Program-made: the position numbers and the translations under genes
The notes under the pieces: model-generated
The model's input: the letters and a program-made list of their open reading frames with translations, nothing else
Told to the model about the DNA's origin: nothing
Databases searched by the model: none
Shown here: piece after piece, positions 46,156 through 53,860 of the stretch
Numbering within the stretch: the stretch's first letter is position 1
Layout of the letters: each line of letters starts with the position of its first letter
DNA from: Salinisphaera sp. Q1T1-3
Lineage (GTDB): Bacteria; Pseudomonadota; Gammaproteobacteria; Nevskiales; Salinisphaeraceae
Direction: 5' to 3'
NCBI RefSeq assembly: GCF_003602005.1
Contig: NZ_QZWD01000012.1
Span: forward strand, 62,001 to 126,000
DNA: 64,000 nucleotides

Positions 46156-47286
46156 ATGAGCGATGCCCAGCAATCGGAGACGTACGCAGTGCCCAGCCCC
46201 CGTTTTGAGATCCGCGCGACGACCACGCCTGTGTCAGACAATCTACGCGAGTCGATTCTGGCCGCCCCCGGGTTCGGCCAGTATTTCACCGATCACATGA
46301 GTCATGTGCGCTGGACGCGCGATGCCGGCTGGCACGGCGCGGAACTGGTGCCCTATGGTCCGCTCGCCCTGGACCCGGCCGCACCGGTCTTTCACTACGC
46401 ACAGGAAATCTTCGAGGGCTTGAAAGCCTATCGGCATGCAGACGGTTCGGTCTGGTGTTTCCGTCCGGAGCGCAACGCTGCACGGTTCCGTCGTTCCGCC
46501 GCACGTCTGGCACTGCCGCAGCTCGACGACGAAACATTCATTGAGTCACTGCGGGCGCTGGTCGCCCGGGATTCGGCCTGGGTCCCGACCCCACGCGATG
46601 CGCATGACGAATGCAGCCTCTATCTACGGCCGTTCATGATCGCCAACGGGCGATTTCTGGGTGTGAAACCGGCCGCGGAGGTGGATTACTACGTGATCGC
46701 CTCACCGGCCGCCTCTTATTTCAAGGGCGCCGGCAAACCGGTCTCGATCTGGCTGTCGTCGCATTACAACCGCGCCGCACCCGGCGGTACCGGCTTTGCC
46801 AAGACCGGCGGCAACTATGCTTCGTCGCTGGTTGCCCAGCAGGAAGCCATCGACCACGGCTGTGATCAGGTTGCCTTCCTCGACGCGGCGGAGAACAAAT
46901 GGGTCGAGGAACTTGGCGGGATGAATCTGTTCTTCGTCTATGCCGACGGCCGGCTGGTTACCCCGCCCACCGGCGGGACGATTCTGGAAGGTGTGACCCG
47001 CGATTCCGTGCTGACGCTGGCCGCCGATCTGGATCTGACTCCGGAGGAACGTCCGATCAGCATCGACGAGTGGCGTGACGGCGTGCGCAGCGGCGAGATC
47101 GTGGAAGTCTTTGCCTGCGGCACGGCTGCCGTGATCACGAGCATCGGCAAGCTGGTCACCGAAGACGAGACCATCGAGACGCCAGAGACCAACAACGACG
47201 TCAGCCAGCGACTGCGGCGCCAGCTTCTGGACATCCAGTACGGCCACAGCGCCGATACGCGCGGCTGGCTCACCCAGCTGGCCTGA
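46156..47286 (+). CDS. ilvE: Branched-chain amino acid aminotransferase
   Basis: A 376-residue class IV PLP aminotransferase that transfers the amino group to the keto acids of Leu, Ile and Val. The PLP lysine is in GGTGFAKTGGNYASSLVAQ (about residue 220), with HYAQEIFEGLKAYRHADGSV, LYLRPFMIANGRFLG and EELGGMNLFFVYADGRLVTP. The length and VTRDSVLTLAADL pattern match the larger BCAT form shared with eukaryotes and many bacteria. ATG 46156 is the family-like start; a GTG lies two codons upstream. Stands alone, after element copy F. Confidence 0.95.
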   Translation: MSDAQQSETYAVPSPRFEIRATTTPVSDNLRESILAAPGFGQYFTDHMSHVRWTRDAGWHGAELVPYGPLALDPAAPVFHYAQEIFEGLKAYRHADGSVWCFRPERNAARFRRSAARLALPQLDDETFIESLRALVARDSAWVPTPRDAHDECSLYLRPFMIANGRFLGVKPAAEVDYYVIASPAASYFKGAGKPVSIWLSSHYNRAAPGGTGFAKTGGNYASSLVAQQEAIDHGCDQVAFLDAAENKWVEELGGMNLFFVYADGRLVTPPTGGTILEGVTRDSVLTLAADLDLTPEERPISIDEWRDGVRSGEIVEVFACGTAAVITSIGKLVTEDETIETPETNNDVSQRLRRQLLDIQYGHSADTRGWLTQLA

Positions 47287-47590
47287 GCAGCGAGCAGCGT
47301 AGGCGCTCGCCGTCGCGGGCGCTTTCAGCCGATCCAACAGCTGATACGGCGGCTTGCCGGGCGCATCGGCCCGACGCGCGGCCCGGTTTCCGAGACCACG
47401 GCTGAACGCCCGGCCGGCTCGAATACGCCGCGCCAAGCCGGGTTCGCGAGCGGCCCGCCTGTGCAAACAGTACCGAAACCACCGTCAAGCGGATCGATTG
47501 CAGGGCGTATCGATGGCATCGATCCGCCGCATCCGCTGCCCGGCGCCGGGCGGGCACGTGCAGCCGCGCGCCCGCGAAGTCGCATCGTGA
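47287..47590. other. Intergenic region after ilvE, no gene seen
   Basis: A 304-base GC-rich stretch between ilvE and family 2 copy E. I see no coding frame, RNA gene or clear terminator; a GCGCTCGC...GCGGGCGC-type imperfect inverted repeat near 47306-47322 is the only structure noted. Confidence 0.45.
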
Positions 47591-47946
47591 TCCAGGGCCT
47601 GTCAACACCTCGGGCGTGGCCGCGTTGCCGCCCAAAAACCGGCCACGCAAGGCGCATGGCCGGTTTTTACGCGCAACCCGACAGGACGGCCGTACGCGCC
47701 CGATGCCTTGCCTTGCAACCAAACGAGCGCCGGCGCGGCGCACGCGGGACGTGTTATTCACCCGGCATGAAAATAGATGATTTTTCGGGTTGATAATGCG
47801 CGTGTGCGACAGCACGCGCGCCACGGCCAACGGCCGTGAAGCCATTGAAAATAAAAAGACGGACAAGGGCCGGCGTTTCTTTCGATGGCGTTGAAAACAG
47901 CTGACGTCGTCAGCTGTTTTGGTGCCGGATTAATAACAGACCCTAG
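47591..47946 (+). mobile_element. Family 2 element, copy E, split by a family 1 insertion
   Basis: The left end CCAGGGCCTGTCAACAC starts at 47592 and the body shares ACGGCCGTACGC.CCCGATGCCTTG and AACGAGCGCCGGCGCGGCGC with copy B. The right end is interrupted: GACGTGT and ACAGACCCTAG lie on either side of a complete family 1 element and its TA duplication. Without the insertion the end would read GACGTGTAACAGACCCTAG plus one duplicated TA unit, like copy A. The final CTAG supplies the stop of the 3-hydroxyacyl-CoA dehydrogenase-type gene. Confidence 0.82.
47757..47933. mobile_element. Family 1 non-autonomous element, copy 2 (nested)
   Basis: A 177-base element starting TTCACCCGGCA and ending TGCCGGATTAA, flanked by TA at 47755-47756 and 47934-47935. 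About 95% identical to the copy at 10161. The first hairpin changes one closing pair from A-T to G-C and the second hairpin is fully paired here. It is inserted in the right end of family 2 copy E. Confidence 0.88.
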
Positions 47947-48893
47947 TCGATCGGCGGCGGCCCCAGCTCGGCCATCAGCTCGTTGAGCTTCACATAGGCC
48001 TTGTTGCGATAGGCGATCAGCTCCGGAATCCGCTCGGCCGGCACGTCGGTGAAGCCGCCGCCGCTCTTGGTGCCGAGCTTGCCGGACTCCACCAGCTCGG
48101 ACAGCACGCGCGGCGTCGCGAAGCGCTCCGGGAAATCGGTCTGCAACGACTTGTAGCAGAAGTTGTAGACATCCAGTCCGGCCATGTCCGCGATCGCGAA
48201 CGGCCCGAAGAACGGCAGCCGAAAACCGAAGGTGGTCCGCACGAGCGTATCGATGTCCTCGGCGGTGGCCACGCCCTCGTCGAGCAGCTGGGTCGCCTCA
48301 TGAAACAGCGCATACTGAAGACGGTTGAGCACGAAGCCTGTCACGTCGCGCACGACCGCGGTCTCCTTGCCGGTCTCATGCACGAACGCACAGGCCTGAT
48401 CGATCGTGGCCTGATCGGTGCTGGCATGCGGGATGACTTCCACACCCGGAATGAACGGCGACGGGTTGGAGAAATGCACGCCCAGGAACCGGCCGGGCGA
48501 TGTCACCGCCTCGGCCAGCGCGCCGATCGAGATCGTCGACGTATTGGAGGCGATGATGGCGTCGCCCGGGGCGGCCGCGGCGATACGGCGCAGCGTCTCG
48601 TGCTTGATCTCGATCTTCTCGGGCACCGCCTCCTCGACGAGCACGGCGTCGGCGACCGCGGTCTCGATGTCCTTGGCCGCGGTCAACCGGGCCTCGATGC
48701 GCTCGACGGCGTCGGCCGGGAACAGATCGTCAGCGACGAAATCCGCGGTTTCCTTCATGAGCCGCGCGCGATTGTCCTTGGTGACATCGAAGGAAACATC
48801 CGCGATGTGGACGTCGTAGCCGGCCAGGGCCATGACCTGGGCGATGCCGCCGCCCATGTAGCCCGAGCCGATGATAGCGATCTTGTCGGTCAT
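47943..48893 (-). CDS. 3-hydroxyacyl-CoA dehydrogenase-family protein, possibly a sugar-acid dehydrogenase
   Basis: A 316-residue NAD enzyme of the 3HCDH superfamily. The NAD site is AIIGSGYMGGGIAQVMALAG, the catalytic His is in LGVHFSNPSPFIPGVEVIPH, and Glu in LVEEAVPEKIEI. The C-terminal part (GFVLNRLQYALFHEATQLLD, RLPFFGPFAIADMAGLDVYN) resembles lambda-crystallin/L-gulonate 3-dehydrogenase more than beta-oxidation enzymes, as I recall those sequences. With a sugar-phosphate-isomerase-like gene 23 bases upstream, a sugar transporter and a GntR regulator nearby, a sugar-acid substrate is plausible but unproven. Its TAG stop is the CTAG edge of element copy E. Confidence 0.85.
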   Translation of the reverse strand: MTDKIAIIGSGYMGGGIAQVMALAGYDVHIADVSFDVTKDNRARLMKETADFVADDLFPADAVERIEARLTAAKDIETAVADAVLVEEAVPEKIEIKHETLRRIAAAAPGDAIIASNTSTISIGALAEAVTSPGRFLGVHFSNPSPFIPGVEVIPHASTDQATIDQACAFVHETGKETAVVRDVTGFVLNRLQYALFHEATQLLDEGVATAEDIDTLVRTTFGFRLPFFGPFAIADMAGLDVYNFCYKSLQTDFPERFATPRVLSELVESGKLGTKSGGGFTDVPAERIPELIAYRNKAYVKLNELMAELGPPPID

Positions 48894-48916
48894 GTATTGC
48901 TCCTTGTCGGTGAGGA

Positions 48917-49882
48917 TCAGTTCTGACGCACGCGGCTTTCGCCGAGTGCATAGTCGGCACTGCGTGGCAGCACCTGTTCGCGCAGATAACGCTGGTTCGA
49001 AGCCGAGACGGACAGACCGTCACCGCCGTAGTGCTCGCAGCAGATCACGCCCTGGAACCCGTTGGCGATGGCGATCTGGAAGGCCTTGCGATAGCTGATC
49101 AGGCCGGATTCCAGCGGCGCCGGCATCGCGACATACATATCGCGCGCGATGTCTTCGTCGCGCTGATAGTTCTTCACGTGCCAGTAGTTCGCATAGGGCA
49201 TGATCTTCTCGGCCATGGCCTCCCAGTTCTCGATCGGCCGATGCAACCGGATCAGGTTGCCCATGTCCGGATTCAGGCCCACACAGGGATGGTCGATGGC
49301 CTCGACGAGGGCGACCGAGGAGTCGGCCGTGCCGAGATAGGTGTCCTCGTACATTTCCAGCGAGAGAATCAGCCCGAGTTCCTCGGCGTGCTTGCCGAGT
49401 TCACGCAGACGAGCCACCGCCAGATCCCAGGCCTCACGCTCATCCGGGTCCTTGTAACCTTCGACGGTCCAGAACCAGAGCTGGGCCTTCTGGGCCGGTG
49501 TGAGCGCCTGATGCAGCCCGACCGAGACCACGCGCGAACCGAGCGCAGCAGCCGCTTCGAGCGTGCGATGGCTATAGTCCAGATTGGCCTGGCCGTTGGC
49601 GGCATCGATCACGCTGCTGCGCACGACCGAGATCGCCGGCAGACCGACACCGACATCGTCGGCGGCCTCCTTCAGGGCGGTCAGCCGTGCGCTCGACAGA
49701 TCGCCCGGCCGGACCCAGCCGTCGAACAGATCGACATCCGAGAAGCCGGCATCGCGGACTTCGGCGAATACATCGCGCCAGTGCGCCACGTCGGCCTCGT
49801 TGACGTGGCGCCCATCGTCGAGCGTGCCGGGAAATTGCAACAACGCGGCCGAAATCAACCAGTCTTGTGCGGTGTAGGGCAT
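48917..49882 (-). CDS. Sugar phosphate isomerase/epimerase-family TIM barrel
   Basis: A 321-residue protein of the AP-endonuclease-2-like xylose isomerase superfamily. The probable metal ligands are Glu in LILSLEMYED, Asp in VGLNPDMGN, His in YANYWHVKNYQ and Glu in VICCEHYGGDG. Members isomerise or epimerise sugars, inosose or keto-acids; the substrate is unknown here. ATG 49882 has GGAG six bases ahead. It is the first gene of a two-gene operon with the dehydrogenase, divergent from the GntR gene, with one of the two TGTTGAACA operators in the shared promoter region. Confidence 0.87.
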   Translation of the reverse strand: MPYTAQDWLISAALLQFPGTLDDGRHVNEADVAHWRDVFAEVRDAGFSDVDLFDGWVRPGDLSSARLTALKEAADDVGVGLPAISVVRSSVIDAANGQANLDYSHRTLEAAAALGSRVVSVGLHQALTPAQKAQLWFWTVEGYKDPDEREAWDLAVARLRELGKHAEELGLILSLEMYEDTYLGTADSSVALVEAIDHPCVGLNPDMGNLIRLHRPIENWEAMAEKIMPYANYWHVKNYQRDEDIARDMYVAMPAPLESGLISYRKAFQIAIANGFQGVICCEHYGGDGLSVSASNQRYLREQVLPRSADYALGESRVRQN

Positions 49883-50351
49883 AGGGGGCTCCATGGATAA
49901 TTGAGTGGACCGGCGTGTCATGCCGGGATCGCGTTGCGCGCCTCGCGGTCGGCAACCGACACAGCGGGCCGGGCCGGCACCGAGGCCGAACGCGGCGCCG
50001 CAGACCCCGGCGCTCGTCGATAAAGCCGGCCGCTGCGACTTGCATTAAGCGGCTCGGAGGCGTATCGAATCGAGACAAGGGCATGCAACCGAGACGAGCG
50101 CCGTTGCACGACGCGTATCTTCGCAGGGGGCGCGCGGCTTGCCGCGACGCCCCGGCGAGCCGCGAATATCGACGTGTCATGATGCGCTCCTCGGCTAATT
50201 ATTCGACATATACTATTTTTTGTTGAACATTTACATCAGACCGACTTTCGTCGGAGCTGGTTGACCGGTTCCGATCACCCGCGGACGGCCTTCGATCACG
50301 CGGGTGATATCATGTCCGGTCAGACTGTCTTGATCACAATCGTTTTCGCCG
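49883..50351. promoter_or_regulatory. Divergent promoter region of the sugar locus
   Basis: A 469-base gap between the isomerase and GntR genes with no gene. An AT-rich island at 50195-50240 holds TATACT (50209-50214, plus strand) as a possible -10 box, and on the minus strand TTCAAC and AATAAT 18 bases apart. The candidate operator TGTTGAACA at 50221-50229 overlaps the predicted start of one and the -35 of the other. Confidence 0.6.
50221..50229. promoter_or_regulatory. Candidate GntR operator, site 1
   Basis: TGTTGAACA is an inverted repeat (TGTT-G-AACA) followed by TTT. It is identical over 12 bases to the site at 51137. The GT-TGA-AC core fits the GT-N(0-3)-AC pattern known for operators of the FadR subfamily of GntR regulators. 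It lies between the isomerase and GntR genes. Confidence 0.65.
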
Positions 50352-51092
50352 ATGTCCCGACGCGCCGTGCAATCCGAACGCAATCTCAGCGAAGAGCTCG
50401 CGTCCGACATTCTGGCCGGCCGATATCAGCCCGGCGATTTCATCCCCAAGGAAATGCAGATCTGCGAGGCCTCCGGGCTCAGTCGCACGGTCGTGCGCCG
50501 GCATCTGGCCCAGCTGGTCGACGGCGGCCTGATCGAGCGGATCTCCGGCTACGGTTCGCGTGTCCGTGAAGTCTCCGAATGGCATATCCTCGATCCGCTC
50601 GTCACGCGGTGGCTGTCGCGCTACGCGGCCCCGAACGAGGAGATCCAGCGCGAAATCCTGTCGTTTCGCCTGTCCGTCGAGCCCCAGGTCGCGATGGTGG
50701 CCGCACGCAACGCCAGTGCCCGCGATCTGGTCGCCATCGAGGAAGCGTTCGAGGGCATGGCCCGGCACATGCGTGGTGCCGGCCAGAATGAGGCTCGTCG
50801 GCTGCACAGCGAATCCGACGTTGCCTTTCACGTGGCGATCTACCGTGCAACGCACAACATCGTCTGGGCTCAGCTGTCGCATATCCTGCGTCCGTCGATC
50901 GATCTGCTCGTCGTGGAATCCAACAGCAGCGCACGCGATCCGGATGACAGCCTCCAACGCCATCGCGATCTCATGGAGGCCATTCGAATGCGTCAGCCGC
51001 AGGCCGCCTTTCACGCGGCCTATGCCGTGCTCGAAGGCACCAGCCATGCGCTCGGCCTCAAGCATGAGCACCACGATCTGACCCCCAACTGA
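50352..51092 (+). CDS. GntR-family (FadR subfamily) transcriptional regulator
   Basis: A 246-residue regulator. The winged helix (about 10-75) has LSEELASDILAGRYQPGDFI and LSRTVVRRHLAQLVDGGLIE as recognition region. The C-terminal FCD helical bundle (about 95-235) carries the metal/ligand residues: ESDVAFHVAIYRATHN with Asp and His, and QRHRDLMEAIRMRQPQAAFH with His. Regulators of this type bind sugar acids or other small acids and usually repress neighbouring catabolic genes. The two TGTTGAACA sites flanking this gene are its likely targets. No second GntR gene is in the window. Confidence 0.92.
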   Translation: MSRRAVQSERNLSEELASDILAGRYQPGDFIPKEMQICEASGLSRTVVRRHLAQLVDGGLIERISGYGSRVREVSEWHILDPLVTRWLSRYAAPNEEIQREILSFRLSVEPQVAMVAARNASARDLVAIEEAFEGMARHMRGAGQNEARRLHSESDVAFHVAIYRATHNIVWAQLSHILRPSIDLLVVESNSSARDPDDSLQRHRDLMEAIRMRQPQAAFHAAYAVLEGTSHALGLKHEHHDLTPN

Positions 51093-51136
51093 CCCCGAGG
51101 GACGGCGCGCCCATGCCGGTCTCAACCCAAAGTCTA

Positions 51137-51145
51137 TGTTGAACA
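51137..51145. promoter_or_regulatory. Candidate GntR operator, site 2
   Basis: A second TGTTGAACA followed by TTT, 45 bases after the GntR stop and 64 bases before the sugar transporter ATG. It overlaps a possible -35 (TTGAAC), which fits repression of the transporter by the adjacent regulator. Confidence 0.65.
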
Positions 51146-51208
51146 TTTGATCGCATAAGTTGATTGTTTCCGCCGAGCGCAGCGCCCCTGCGTCCACGGA
51201 GGAAACCC

Positions 51209-52615
51209 ATGAGCACATCACAGACCGTTGCGCCGGAGCGTACCCCCGCCGCTCGCGGCACGATCTGGACCATCGGCTTCGTTGCCGCCCTCGCCGGCCT
51301 GCTGTTCGGCATGGATATCGGCGTCATTTCCGGCGCGCTGCCGTTGATCAAGGACGCGTTCGCGATCAGCGATTTCATGCAGGAGATGATCGTCAGCGCC
51401 ATGATGCTGGGCGCGGCCATCGGTGCCGCCGGCAGCGGCACCATTTCGCGGCGCTACGGTCGTCGTCGCACCCTGCTCATCAGCGGCCTCGTCTTCGCCC
51501 TCGGAGCGATCGCCTGTGCCCTGTCCTGGTCGCCCGGTGCACTCGTCGGGGCCCGCATCCTGCTCGGGATCGCGGTCGGCATGTCGTCCTACATCGCGCC
51601 GATCTACCTGTCCGAGATCGCACCGGAATACATCCGCGGCCGGCTGATCTCGTTCTATCAGCTGATGATCATGGGCGGCATTCTCGCGGCCTATCTCGTC
51701 AACGCCGTATTCGTCGACCTGGGCGGCTGGCGCCTGATGCTCGGCGTCATCGCCCTGCCGGCACTGGCCATGGTGATCGGCATGGCCGCCCTGCCGCGCA
51801 GCCCGCGCTGGCTGATGGACTCCGGCCACGAGCACGAGGCACGACAGGTCCTGGCACAGCTGCGCGGCGACGACGCGAGACGCATCGATGCCGAAATCGA
51901 CCTGATCCGCAAGAGTGCGAACCTGTCCGAGGCCGGCTGGTCGCTTTTCAAACGCAACCGGAATTTCCGGCGCTCCACCGGACTGGGCATGCTGCTGCAG
52001 TTCATGCAGCAATTCACCGGCGCCAACGTCATCCTCTACTACGCGCCCCACATTCTTGAACTGGCCGGCTACGCGAGTGCTCGAGAACAGCTCTGGGGCA
52101 CGGTGTTGATCGGCCTGCTGATGACGCTGGCCACGTTCATCGCCATCGGTTTCGTCGACCGCCTGGGGCGCAAGCCGCTGCTCTACACCGGGTTTTCGGT
52201 GATGGGCATCTGCATGGTGTTGCTGGGCACGCTCTATGAATACGGCCTGGACAGCGCCTCGGCCCAGTATGTCGCCATCGGTCTGCTGTGCCTGTTCGTG
52301 ATCAGCTATGCGATGTCGGCCGCGCCGATGGTATGGATTCTGTGCTCCGAGATTCAGCCGCTCAAGGGCCGGGATTTCGGGGTAACCTGCTCGACGGTCA
52401 CGAACTGGGTCTCGAACATGGTCATCGGCGCCACGTTCCTGACCCTACTCAACGTCGCCGGCAATGCCGGAACCTTCGGGCTCTATGCCGCGCTCAATTT
52501 CCTGTTCATCGTTTTCACACTCCTGCTCATCCCCGAAACCAAGGGGATCTCACTGGAGCGCATCGAAGAAAATCTGATGGCCGGCAAGCCGCTGCGCCGG
52601 ATCGGCATCAATTGA
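51209..52615 (+). CDS. Sugar porter family MFS transporter
   Basis: A 468-residue, twelve-helix sugar:proton symporter. Family motifs: GLLFGMDIGVISGALPLIKD in TM1, RRYGRRRTLLISGL between TM2 and TM3, PIYLSEIAPEYIRGRLISFY after TM4, the substrate motif QFMQQFTGANVILYYAPHIL in TM7, and FVDRLGRKPLLYTG before TM9, ending PETKGISLERIEE. These are the marks of XylE/GalP-like carriers. ATG 51209 has GGAGG seven bases ahead; the longer frame upstream is not used. The sugar carried is unknown but should be the substrate of the regulated isomerase/dehydrogenase genes. Confidence 0.94.
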   Translation: MSTSQTVAPERTPAARGTIWTIGFVAALAGLLFGMDIGVISGALPLIKDAFAISDFMQEMIVSAMMLGAAIGAAGSGTISRRYGRRRTLLISGLVFALGAIACALSWSPGALVGARILLGIAVGMSSYIAPIYLSEIAPEYIRGRLISFYQLMIMGGILAAYLVNAVFVDLGGWRLMLGVIALPALAMVIGMAALPRSPRWLMDSGHEHEARQVLAQLRGDDARRIDAEIDLIRKSANLSEAGWSLFKRNRNFRRSTGLGMLLQFMQQFTGANVILYYAPHILELAGYASAREQLWGTVLIGLLMTLATFIAIGFVDRLGRKPLLYTGFSVMGICMVLLGTLYEYGLDSASAQYVAIGLLCLFVISYAMSAAPMVWILCSEIQPLKGRDFGVTCSTVTNWVSNMVIGATFLTLLNVAGNAGTFGLYAALNFLFIVFTLLLIPETKGISLERIEENLMAGKPLRRIGIN

Positions 52616-52670
52616 CGAAGAACCGGCCCGTCGTCGCCGACACGGCAGCGACGGGCCGCCGGCCGTCCTT

Positions 52671-52988
52671 TCAATTGCCTGCCGAGGTATCCGCGTGATC
52701 GGCGCGGCTGGCCTCGAAACGGGCTTTCTGTGCTTCGCTGGCCTCGTCCTGATAGGCCTGTTTCCAGCTGTCGTAGGGCATGCCGTAGACCCGCTCGCGG
52801 GCCTCGTCATAGTCCATCGCCACACCGTGGGCCTCGGCCTCGGCGAGATACCACTTCGACAGGCAGTTTCGACAGAAGCCGGCCAGATTCATGAGATCGA
52901 TGTTCTGCACATCGGTGCGTTTCTGCAGATGCTTGACGAGACCGCGAAACGCGGCGGCTTCGACTTCGATACGGGTCTGATCGTCCAT
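52671..52988 (-). CDS. DUF1244 domain protein
   Basis: A 105-residue protein whose core (residues 10-80) matches DUF1244: EVEAAAFRGLVKHLQKRTDV, LMNLAGFCRNCLSKWYLAEA and AMDYDEARERVYGMPYDSWK. The family is small, all-alpha, and of unknown function; the two close cysteines (FCRNC) are conserved in it and could bind metal. ATG 52988 fits the family start. It is convergent with the sugar transporter gene, 55 bases apart. Confidence 0.9.
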   Translation of the reverse strand: MDDQTRIEVEAAAFRGLVKHLQKRTDVQNIDLMNLAGFCRNCLSKWYLAEAEAHGVAMDYDEARERVYGMPYDSWKQAYQDEASEAQKARFEASRADHADTSAGN

Positions 52989-53034
52989 GACGTGCTTGAT
53001 TGCAAAAAGCGATACGCCATGATGCCATGCCGTC

Positions 53035-53496
53035 TCAACGCGCGGGCGGCGTCCGCACCAGTTCGAGCGTCGTCGGAACCACGCCATGGCCGATCATGTG
53101 CAGCCGCCGCGCGGCCGCACGTGATAGATCGATGACGCGACCACCGGCGAACGGCCCACGATCATTGATGCGCACCACCACCGAGCGGCCGTTGAGCCGG
53201 TTGGTCACTCGGACGCGACTGCCGAAGGCAAGCCGTTTGTGGGCGGCTGTCAGCCGAGACGGTCGATAGATCTCGCCGCTGGCGGTGCGTCGCCCGGCCA
53301 GCGCATCGCTGTAATAGCTCGCCTTGCCGCGCTGAAAGACCGACCCAGGCTGCGGCGGATGGTTTGCACAACCGGCCAGAAGCACGAGCCACGCCGCCAC
53401 GAGCAGCAGACGGCCGGCGCCGCCTGTGCGCGGTGCCCCGGCCGCCGGCCGCCTTGCGTGTCTGACGCGCACCGTTACCGCGCCCTGCGCTCCCAT
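53035..53496 (-). CDS. rlpA: RlpA-like lipoprotein (septal ring lytic transglycosylase family)
   Basis: A 153-residue protein with a basic N-terminus, hydrophobic helix and lipobox LLAGC (Cys at about 43), so a lipoprotein. The double-psi beta-barrel follows: GKASYYSDALAGRRTASGEI, LAFGSRVRVTNRLNGRSVVV and INDRGPFAGGRVIDLSRAAA with the catalytic Asp and the GGR stretch. RlpA cleaves naked glycan strands at the septum or binds them. There is no C-terminal SPOR domain, so this is the short form; a catalytic role is not certain. Confidence 0.9.
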   Translation of the reverse strand: MGAQGAVTVRVRHARRPAAGAPRTGGAGRLLLVAAWLVLLAGCANHPPQPGSVFQRGKASYYSDALAGRRTASGEIYRPSRLTAAHKRLAFGSRVRVTNRLNGRSVVVRINDRGPFAGGRVIDLSRAAARRLHMIGHGVVPTTLELVRTPPAR

Positions 53497-53505
53497 GCCT
53501 GTGCC

Positions 53506-53802
53506 TCAGTCGCCGCCGCGGCCCGTGTAGCGATCGAAATGCTTCAGACATTCGCCGAAGTGGTCCTCGAACATCTTGCGGTACTGCGAGGTGAAATAAT
53601 TGACGGCGGCCTCGCGTTCGGCCGCCATTTCCTCGGCGTTCTCTGCGGTCGCCGCGACCTGGAAGGCATTGAAGCGGGCCGCGGCGTACATGACCGAGGC
53701 ACTGACCTGCCCGGTCGGCACCTCGCTGGCCTGCTGGTTCAACAGATCGATGATGGCATCCGCGCGTGCGCGAAATTCAGGCGTGAGGCTGTTTTCACTC
53801 AT
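53506..53802 (-). CDS. DUF3144 family protein
   Basis: A 98-residue, mostly helical protein matching DUF3144, a small family in marine gammaproteobacteria: LTPEFRARADAIIDLLNQQA, VSASVMYAAARFNAFQVAA and AAVNYFTSQYRKMFEDHFGE. Function unknown; no membrane segment or signal peptide. It is nine bases upstream of rlpA on the same strand and might be co-transcribed. Confidence 0.85.
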   Translation of the reverse strand: MSENSLTPEFRARADAIIDLLNQQASEVPTGQVSASVMYAAARFNAFQVAATAENAEEMAAEREAAVNYFTSQYRKMFEDHFGECLKHFDRYTGRGGD

Positions 53803-53860
53803 GTATTGGATTCCGTGACTGGCATGGACAGGCGCGCAAGAATAACGAATTCACCGCGTT

